A stretch of 5,317 bases of DNA from Limnochordia bacterium (GTDB taxonomy: Bacteria; Bacillota; Limnochordia; Darwinibacteriales; B1SED10-159): assembly GCA_007132255.1 (NCBI GenBank), contig SLOZ01000490.1:1-5317 (forward strand), written 5' to 3'. The position numbers and the translations under genes were made by a program. The notes beneath the pieces were generated by a model that saw nothing but the letters and a program-made list of their open reading frames with translations, was not told the origin of the DNA and did not search any database. Positions 1 to 3,808 of the stretch are shown one piece after another. Numbering within the stretch: position 1 is the first letter of the stretch; each line of letters starts with the position of its first letter.

Positions 1-1
1 C

Positions 2-826
2 GCCATTTTTATCCGTTTGGCCGATGCACCGCCGGCGGTTATTGCGTTTTACCGGATGGGTTTGGCTGCTGTGGTGCTGTTACCCATTGTGTGGTGGCAG
101 GAGCGGCATCTGCTGCGCGCCGTGCCCCGGGTCCATTTGGGCTGGATGGTCCTAGGTGGTTTCTTTTTGGCGCTGCATTTCATGTTGTGGATCACGTCGT
201 TTTCGTTTACCAGTGTGGCCAGTTCAGTGTTCTTTGTAACGACGCAGCCCATTTTTGTGGCCATTGCGTCAATATATCTGTTCAAGGAGCGCTCATCGAT
301 CCACTTGGCCATCGGTATCGCTCTGGCCGGCGTAGGCAGCGTTGTTATTGGGACCGGGGATCTGCAAGCTTTGGGTTCTAGCAATCTTGCGGGCAACCTT
401 TTAGCCTTGGGTGGTTCCATTATGGCAGCGGGCTACTTCCTTGTGGGGCGTCATGTTCGGCAAACGGTGTCCTTGGGCATCTATATCATTGCTGTATATG
501 GTGTAAGCTCGCTATTTTTACTTCTGTTTGTGGTGCTGGGCGGTCACTCGTTGGTGGGATATCCGGGGATGACATGGTTGAGCATGGTGCTGTTAGCCAT
601 CGTGCCGACGGTGATCGGACATACTAGTTTCAATTGGGCACTGAAGTATCTGCCGGCGCCCATTGTTTCCGTGGCAATTCTTGGTGAGCCGGTTGGTGCT
701 ACTGTTTTGGCGTTCTTCATTCTGCGTGAGGCTCCGGAGTGGTATACTTTGTTGGGTGGAATGCTCATCCTGTTTGGGATCTATGTGACCAGTCAGTGGC
801 GCCCACGAGGGGCTGGTGTACCGTAG
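2..826 (+). CDS. DMT superfamily (EamA) transporter, 5' end missing
   Basis: A cytoplasmic-membrane transporter of the drug/metabolite superfamily; substrate unknown. The frame is open from base 2 and its first residues (AIFIRLADAPPAVIAFYRMG) match the end of helix 1 and start of helix 2 of EamA proteins, so the gene begins upstream of the window and the in-frame TTG at 17 is unlikely to be the start. The 274 visible residues are almost all hydrophobic helices. They show two EamA repeats: the first ends near the GIALAGVGSVVIGTG stretch, and the second starts at NLLALGGSIMAAGYFLVGR and contains the typical SFNWALKYLPAPIVSVAILGEPV and a final GGMLILFGIYV helix. Family members are about 300 residues, so only about 20-30 residues are missing. 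EamA proteins export amino acids, metabolites or drugs, but sequence alone does not say which. The next gene starts 11 bases after the stop. Confidence 0.93.
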   Translation, partial: AIFIRLADAPPAVIAFYRMGLAAVVLLPIVWWQERHLLRAVPRVHLGWMVLGGFFLALHFMLWITSFSFTSVASSVFFVTTQPIFVAIASIYLFKERSSIHLAIGIALAGVGSVVIGTGDLQALGSSNLAGNLLALGGSIMAAGYFLVGRHVRQTVSLGIYIIAVYGVSSLFLLLFVVLGGHSLVGYPGMTWLSMVLLAIVPTVIGHTSFNWALKYLPAPIVSVAILGEPVGATVLAFFILREAPEWYTLLGGMLILFGIYVTSQWRPRGAGVP

Positions 827-837
827 GGAGTTCGCAA

Positions 838-1050
838 ATGACTCAAAGAGTGACAAGTCAGGTTGAAACTGACGCTTGGTGCTGCCAGTGGCAAATGATG
901 CTGCCGGCAAAGGAATTCTCTATACGGAGGCCGAAGTTTGGATTTGATGTGAGCCACATCTGTGGCAAATGTGGTGCTGTGCGTGCTTTGGACTTTTTCA
1001 GTGCTTCCAAGACGTTGGATGATCCCAAACCACTACAGTTTGGTGACTGA
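838..1050 (+). CDS. Small cysteine-containing protein, possible metal-binding (CxxC), function unknown
   Basis: I do not recognise this 70-residue protein. The ATG at 838 is chosen because GGGAG (826-830) lies 7 bases upstream; an upstream in-frame ATG at 739 would overlap the transporter gene and has no clear ribosome site. Visible features are a Cys-Cys pair at residues 15-16 in an aromatic context (WCCQW) and a CGKC motif at 42-45 preceded by His40. Four cysteines plus a histidine suggest a small zinc-ribbon-like or redox fold, but the first half lacks the second CxxC that a classic zinc ribbon would have. There is no signal peptide or membrane helix, so it should be cytoplasmic. It begins 11 bases after the transporter and 33 bases before the next small ORF, which fits co-transcription. 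That it is coding is supported by the ribosome site and position; the metal-binding role is inference. Confidence 0.6.
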   Translation: MTQRVTSQVETDAWCCQWQMMLPAKEFSIRRPKFGFDVSHICGKCGAVRALDFFSASKTLDDPKPLQFGD

Positions 1051-1070
1051 AGTGCCAATTCCTTAGAGTT

Positions 1071-1078
1071 AGGAGGGG
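1071..1078 (+). promoter_or_regulatory. Strong ribosome binding site of the mini-lipoprotein ORF
   Basis: AGGAGGGG is close to a perfect anti-16S match, with AGGAGG 7 bases before the ATG at 1084. It is one of the strongest ribosome sites in the window, which argues that the tiny ORF after it is, or recently was, translated. Confidence 0.75.
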
Positions 1079-1083
1079 TGTGC

Positions 1084-1155
1084 ATGCGTTGGCGGTTGTG
1101 GGTTCTTACTTTGGTTGTACTGGCGGTGCTGCTGTCTGGCTGTGGCGGCGGTTGA
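1084..1155 (+). CDS. 23-residue lipoprotein signal peptide ORF (truncated lipoprotein or peptide precursor)
   Basis: This ORF encodes 23 residues: a short basic N-region (MRWR), a hydrophobic core (LWVLTLVVLAVLL), a lipobox (LSGC, Cys20) and then only three glycines before TGA, with TAG directly after it. In a normal lipoprotein, signal peptidase II cleaves before Cys20 after lipidation. Here that would leave a lipid-modified Cys-Gly-Gly-Gly and release a hydrophobic signal-peptide fragment. Polyglycine after the lipid cysteine is the usual tether of bacterial lipoproteins, so the simplest reading is a lipoprotein gene broken just after its tether. The +1 frame downstream stays open for about 290 bases, so a frameshift (real or from sequencing) is possible. 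A genuine mini-lipoprotein, or a pheromone-like peptide as released from lipoprotein signal peptides in some Firmicutes, is the alternative. The signal and lipobox are seen directly; the role is unknown. Confidence 0.6.
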   Translation: MRWRLWVLTLVVLAVLLSGCGGG

Positions 1156-1421
1156 TAGTAGGTCTCTGGCGCCGGTCTGGTGCCCCGCAGTTTCGAACAG
1201 TTTTCTGCCTTATACTGGTTGCTCAGCGCCCAGGCCATCTGTCTGGGTGATTGTCTCTGGGAAAGGTGGGCGAACCCTTAGTTGGTTTGGGTTTGGCCAC
1301 CACTGCGGGTGCTGCCTGCTGGGGAGCGCCGCAGACAAAGCTAGCTTTTTCCGTACGATACACGGGTCCAACGCTCAACAAACCTTCCCAAATGGTGTTG
1401 GACGTTTCCTGCACTCACGCG
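1156..1421. other. Gene-poor convergent intergenic region, possible gene remnant
   Basis: These 266 bases lie between the mini-lipoprotein stop and the terminator. Plus frames are open (one from inside the lipoprotein ORF to 1444, another from 1251 onward), but neither has a ribosome site at a plausible start, both run into the terminator hairpin, and the products are rich in Cys, Trp and Arg without recognisable motifs. A minus-strand ORF (1223-1414) is proline-rich and also lacks a convincing start. The stretch holds small inverted repeats at 1168-1184 and 1229-1247 and a 12-base palindrome (AAAGCTAGCTTT, 1337-1348). I see no tRNA, rRNA or other known RNA signature. It may be the decayed body of the lipoprotein gene or plain spacer. 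Confidence 0.5.
1229..1247 (+). terminator. Weak hairpin, candidate terminator of the plus-strand small genes
   Basis: CCCAGGC and GTCTGGG pair over 7 bp (one G-U) around a 5-base loop, followed by the moderately T-rich TGATTGTCTCT. It lies 74 bases past the mini-lipoprotein stop. There is no proper T run, so termination here is uncertain. Confidence 0.25.
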
Positions 1422-1463
1422 CAAAGCCTCGGAGAGCGGACTAACTTGCCCTCCGAGGCTTTG
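1422..1463. terminator. Bidirectional intrinsic terminator between convergent genes
   Basis: A perfect 13-bp inverted repeat, CAAAGCCTCGGAG (1422-1434) and CTCCGAGGCTTTG (1451-1463), encloses a 16-base loop. It lies 9 bases after the rhodanese stop codon on the minus strand and at the end of the plus-strand block, where a shared terminator is expected. The A and T bases at the stem ends give a short T stretch in each direction (CTTTG), so there is no long U tract. The stem is strong and GC-rich; the bidirectional role is inferred from symmetry and position. Confidence 0.8.
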
Positions 1464-1472
1464 TGTGCTTGG

Positions 1473-1892
1473 CTAAGGTTGTGGCTGTTCGGGTTGCCCA
1501 CTTTCAGTTTCGTAGGGCCAGCTGATGATGCCACCAAGATCATAGATGTTGGTGTAGCCCATGGACACCAGCAGTGCTGCGGCTTGAGCACTGCGACTGC
1601 CGGTGCGACAGTACAGGAAGTAGGCAGCGTTTTTCTCCGGCATGACTTCCGCAGCCGAGCTTTTGATGTCTGCCAGGGGCAAGAGAACAGCGCCGGGGAT
1701 ACGCTGCAGGACGTACTCTTCGGGGGTTCGAACGTCAATCAAGACGATCGTTTCGTCGCTGTTTAAGCGCTCCCAAGCATCTTGGGGAGAGATTGCATCG
1801 TAGCCGTGGTCGGCTGCCGACATGGTTAAGGCAGCCCAAAAGGCCACAGCACCGATGATCAGCAGCAATATGAGCAGCTTGCGATCGAACAT
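1473..1892 (-). CDS. Membrane-anchored single-domain rhodanese (sulfurtransferase-like)
   Basis: A 139-residue protein with an N-terminal hydrophobic segment (residues about 6-26) followed by one rhodanese domain (about 32-128). Domain hallmarks are the IDVRTPEEY motif (52-60), the RIPGAVLLPL segment, and the active loop CRTGSRS with Cys95 as the expected persulfide-carrying residue, then GYTNIYDLGGI near the end. The six-residue loop after the cysteine is the form typical of sulfurtransferases of the GlpE/PspE type. The hydrophobic N-terminus, with no clear signal peptidase site and no lipobox, suggests a membrane anchor with the domain outside the cytoplasm. ATG 1892 is chosen over the in-frame ATG at 1907 because GGAGG sits 8 bases before 1892, and the 1907 ATG has no ribosome site of its own. 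Likely roles are sulfane sulfur or cyanide handling or thiol redox; the substrate cannot be read from sequence. The C-terminus ends in a short Gln/Pro-rich tail. Confidence 0.93.
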   Translation of the reverse strand: MFDRKLLILLLIIGAVAFWAALTMSAADHGYDAISPQDAWERLNSDETIVLIDVRTPEEYVLQRIPGAVLLPLADIKSSAAEVMPEKNAAYFLYCRTGSRSAQAAALLVSMGYTNIYDLGGIISWPYETESGQPEQPQP

Positions 1893-1900
1893 AGTCGAAA

Positions 1901-1905
1901 CCTCC
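1901..1905 (-). promoter_or_regulatory. Ribosome binding site that sets the rhodanese start
   Basis: On the minus strand GGAGG lies 8 bases before the ATG at 1892. The site overlaps the upstream in-frame ATG (1907), so a ribosome bound here would start at 1892. This shortens the protein from 144 to 139 residues. Confidence 0.8.
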
Positions 1906-1936
1906 ATTGTGGATAATAGGTTCTATTACATTCTTC

Positions 1937-1965
1937 AGTATACCACATTCGAGCGACGCTGCCCA
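1937..1965 (-). promoter_or_regulatory. Sigma-A-type promoter of the rhodanese gene
   Basis: Read on the minus strand, TGGGCA (1965-1960, 4 of 6 to the -35 consensus) is separated by 17 bases from TATACT (1942-1937, 5 of 6 to the -10 consensus). A TG one base before the -10 makes it an extended -10. Transcription would start near 1930, giving a leader of about 40 bases. The rhodanese gene can therefore be expressed apart from the two genes upstream. Confidence 0.6.
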
Positions 1966-2008
1966 AAATCCTTTAACCATGTTATGCTTTTTGACTTCGA
2001 TTCTGGGT

Positions 2009-2563
2009 TTAACTCTGCCACCGGAGCCGTGTCCAACGCCAAGCAGCGCAGGCTATAAGGACGGCAAAGGCCAATGCAATGACGAGCCATTTGCTGGCCG
2101 TAAAAAGCGGGGCGAGGCTGCCGCTGATTCCTGGTGGTTCCGGGAATCTGGTCATCACTAAGGAAACTGTAATGTTTTCGCCGAAATCAAGAAACATGGC
2201 GGCTGTTGGCAGAACGATGAGTTGGCGCCATGGTGAGTGCTCTGCTGTGTGGCGGAGCCAGAACGCTAAGGCTGCCGTGAGGAAGAACCAGTATGCCAAC
2301 GGCCAGATGATGTCGAACGTAAATCTGGAACGGATATAGTACGAGCGACCTGTTTCGCCAAATGCCTCGGCAGTGGCATATAGCTCTTCTGCCGAGTACC
2401 AAAACTGTGTATCTGGTGCGCTGGCATCACCCGTCATAGCCTGCGAACGCTGGGACTCCTGGGGTAGAACCCAGACGAGAAAGCCGCCAAAGATGATCAC
2501 CGCTAGCAGGGTCAGCCATGGCGTTCCTAGCTGAATGAGCCGATTCGTCAAGTTTTGCACCAT
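2009..2563 (-). CDS. Four-helix integral membrane protein, family unknown
   Basis: I do not recognise this 184-residue protein. Hydrophobicity shows four membrane helices at about 15-34, 82-103, 113-136 and 150-174. The long 35-80 loop is rich in Tyr, Glu and Ser and is probably outside; basic residues around 104-113 (WLRHTAEHSPWR) and the tail WRWTRLRW put those parts and both ends in the cytoplasm. Polar residues inside or next to helices stand out: DIIWPLAY (84-91) and FLDFGEN (124-130). Such buried Asp, Glu and Asn residues are often functional in membrane enzymes or channels, but no function can be assigned. The start is supported by GGAGG 6 bases upstream of ATG 2563. The asparaginase-like gene ends only 32 bases upstream on the same strand, so the two are probably one transcript. 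No clear terminator separates it from the rhodanese gene 116 bases further on. Confidence 0.85.
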   Translation of the reverse strand: MVQNLTNRLIQLGTPWLTLLAVIIFGGFLVWVLPQESQRSQAMTGDASAPDTQFWYSAEELYATAEAFGETGRSYYIRSRFTFDIIWPLAYWFFLTAALAFWLRHTAEHSPWRQLIVLPTAAMFLDFGENITVSLVMTRFPEPPGISGSLAPLFTASKWLVIALAFAVLIACAAWRWTRLRWQS

Positions 2564-2595
2564 GAACTACCTCCCTAAAGATGTTGATGTTGTCG

Positions 2596-3465
2596 TCAGC
2601 GCCGCTGCGCTGCCTGCCAGACAGGCATGAATGTTCCGTTATGGGCTGCCAAGGTGTGCCCTTGAGCAGTCATGGCAATGATACCGCACGGTATCCCTTC
2701 GTGGGAGCATTGTGCCAAAATGTTTTGGATGGCGTCATCAAGAATTAACCCCTGCGCAAGCGCCTGCACCACTTGTCGCGTAACGGCCAAACGCATAATT
2801 CCTTCACCAACTCCGGTGGCACAGGCTGCTCCCGCTTGCGATGCATACGTTCCAGCCCCGATGATGGCCGAATCTCCCATGCGTCCAGGTAGCTTGCCGG
2901 GGATACCGCCGGTGGACGTGCCAGCGCAGATATGACCTGTCGTGTCCCGCGCTATGGCGCCCACTGTCGAATATCGTGTTTGGTTTTCGATTATTTCTAG
3001 ATAACGATCAAGAAGCTCTGCCGCTTCCTGGTCCGTCGGCTGGCGCTGCGTTTTGGGTCCGACGCGAAATGGCGGCAAGCCGTGCAGCCGGGCGAACCAC
3101 TGGGCTCCAAGCCCGACGAGCAAATGATGCGGTGTATGTTCTTTGACTTTGCGGGCCACTGCGATGGGATGCTGGACATCTTGAATACAGGCCACGCCTC
3201 CGGCTTCCCCGCGACTGTTCATCATCAAAGCATCCATTTCGTAGTCGCCGACTAGATTGGGGTAGGAGCCGAGGCCAGCATCGAAGGCAGGATGGTCCTC
3301 TAAGTATTCCAAGGCAGCCTGAACCGCGTCTTCCGCCGCTGCTCCCGCCGCCAGATGTTCCCACCCAATTATTCCCGCTTGTTCGACGCCTTGAGTTCGC
3401 TCCAATTGCTCAGCCGGTGAAACCTCTTTGCCTTCACATCCTCCATGAATAACGATGGATTCCAA
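2596..3465 (-). CDS. Isoaspartyl peptidase / L-asparaginase (Ntn-hydrolase, peptidase family T2)
   Basis: An autocatalytically processed hydrolase that removes isoaspartyl residues from peptides and/or hydrolyses asparagine. Starting from TTG 3465 it has 289 residues, a normal length. The N-terminus (SIVIHGGCEG) is the first strand of the fold; FDAGLGSYPN...GDYEMDALMM (61-82) matches the conserved loop usually written FNAGxG...ExDAxxM. The catalytic nucleophile should be Thr167 in STVGAIARD, exposed by self-cleavage between residues 166 and 167 into alpha and beta subunits. Thr185 in TSTGG, Arg195 and Asp198 in GRMGDS lie 18, 28 and 31 residues after Thr167, the spacing I recall for the E. 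coli plant-type enzyme. GTYASQAGAACATGVGEGIMR continues the family pattern. The residue before the nucleophile is Ser rather than the common Gly or Asp. No signal peptide is present with this start, so it should be cytoplasmic. It is the first gene of a probable operon with the membrane protein downstream. Confidence 0.95.
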   Translation of the reverse strand: MESIVIHGGCEGKEVSPAEQLERTQGVEQAGIIGWEHLAAGAAAEDAVQAALEYLEDHPAFDAGLGSYPNLVGDYEMDALMMNSRGEAGGVACIQDVQHPIAVARKVKEHTPHHLLVGLGAQWFARLHGLPPFRVGPKTQRQPTDQEAAELLDRYLEIIENQTRYSTVGAIARDTTGHICAGTSTGGIPGKLPGRMGDSAIIGAGTYASQAGAACATGVGEGIMRLAVTRQVVQALAQGLILDDAIQNILAQCSHEGIPCGIIAMTAQGHTLAAHNGTFMPVWQAAQRR

Positions 3466-3474
3466 TGGTAATAA

Positions 3475-3480
3475 CCTCCT
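3475..3480 (-). promoter_or_regulatory. Ribosome binding site selecting a TTG start for the asparaginase-like gene
   Basis: On the minus strand AGGAGG lies 9 bases before TTG 3465. The frame is open further upstream, to an ATG at 3576 that would add 37 residues, but that extension looks non-coding, has no family counterpart and would place this strong ribosome site inside the coding region. TTG immediately precedes the conserved first strand, so it is the likely start. Confidence 0.8.
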
Positions 3481-3494
3481 CTGAGACGGATATC

Positions 3495-3523
3495 GTAATA
3501 ATGACGTGTTTATAATGGGTAAA
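3495..3523 (-). promoter_or_regulatory. Candidate promoter of the asparaginase-membrane protein operon
   Basis: Read on the minus strand, TTTACC (3523-3518) and TATTAC (3500-3495) are 17 bases apart; each matches the consensus hexamers at 4 of 6. The location just before the ribosome site is right, but the match is weak. It overlaps the divergent TATAAT box on the other strand. Confidence 0.3.
3511..3516 (+). promoter_or_regulatory. Perfect -10 box (TATAAT) for the divergent rightward transcript
   Basis: TATAAT matches the sigma-A -10 consensus exactly. No good TTGACA-like box is found 16-18 bases upstream, so it may need an activator or another sigma factor, or be a chance match. If used, transcription starts near 3523 and leaves about 285 bases of leader before the gene at 3809. 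Confidence 0.4.
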
Positions 3524-3568
3524 GAGGCATACCGTGATTCTAAGGACGAAAGAAAAAGAAGGAGAACC

Positions 3569-3727
3569 ATGGTCATTCCTCGAATACTATGTTATGGAAT
3601 TCACGGGAATTCGGACGAGTTTGCCTTCCGTGGATTTTCGTACATCATGAGACTGTGGCGTCCATGGTCGTGGTCTTCTGTGGACATAACCGAACCGCGA
3701 AATCCCGTAAATACGGGGTTTCGTTAA
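3569..3727 (+). CDS. Doubtful 52-residue ORF in the leader of the DUF4914-like gene
   Basis: ATG 3569 follows AAGGAG with a short 4-base spacer and opens 52 codons ending in TAA just after the stem of the hairpin at 3698-3723. The product has an IPRILCYGIHG start and several Trp and Arg residues (RLWRPWSW), with no recognisable motif. It uses ATA, CTA, AGA and CGA, codons that look uncommon in the neighbouring genes, which argues against a real protein. Its place between the TATAAT box and the main gene, with its stop at the hairpin, would fit a leader peptide; a chance ORF is at least as likely. Confidence 0.2.
   Translation: MVIPRILCYGIHGNSDEFAFRGFSYIMRLWRPWSWSSVDITEPRNPVNTGFR
3596..3612. 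repeat. Two GGAATTC copies one helical turn apart
   Basis: GGAATTC occurs at 3596-3602 and 3606-3612, a 10-base period, and each copy contains the palindrome GAATTC. Repeats on the same DNA face can be operator half-sites, and these lie in the leader downstream of the putative TATAAT promoter. A regulatory role is only a possibility. Confidence 0.25.
3698..3723 (+). terminator. Stable hairpin in the leader of the DUF4914-like gene (attenuator or terminator-like)
   Basis: CGAAATCCCGT (3698-3708) pairs with ACGGGGTTTCG (3713-3723) over 11 bp with one T-G wobble and a 4-base AAAT loop. No T run follows (TTAACAA), so it is not a classic intrinsic terminator. It ends 85 bases before the ATG at 3809. 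It could stabilise the leader RNA, act in attenuation, or mark the end of the small upstream ORF. Confidence 0.5.
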
Positions 3728-3808
3728 CAATACAGACGCAGGGTTTGGAACCAGACTCGACTTAAGGCGTATGCACCAAAGTGGATTGTGAAGAAAGGGA
3801 GAGTGAAT

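Noticed and set aside
953..966. Inverted repeat GCCACA-TC-TGTGGC
   Set aside because: It lies within the coding sequence around His40-Ile-Cys-Gly-Lys-Cys, has only a 2-base spacer, and there is no sign of a promoter or operator beside it.
858..1238. 126-codon minus-strand open frame opposite the small CxxC gene
   Set aside because: It covers two plus-strand ORFs with ribosome sites, has no ribosome site of its own, and its product shows no recognisable motif.
1337..1348. 12-base palindrome AAAGCTAGCTTT followed by extra T bases
   Set aside because: It resembles a mini terminator, but the stem is AT-rich with no room for a loop, so it would be unstable as RNA.
1156..1421. Possible structured RNA gene in the convergent gap
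   Set aside because: I saw no tRNA, SRP RNA, tmRNA or RNase P signature; the small hairpins present are within what chance would give.
1251..1766. 171-codon plus-strand frame crossing the terminator and the rhodanese gene
   Set aside because: Its second half is antisense to a clear rhodanese domain, it runs through a strong terminator hairpin, and its TTG start directly follows a stop codon with no ribosome site.
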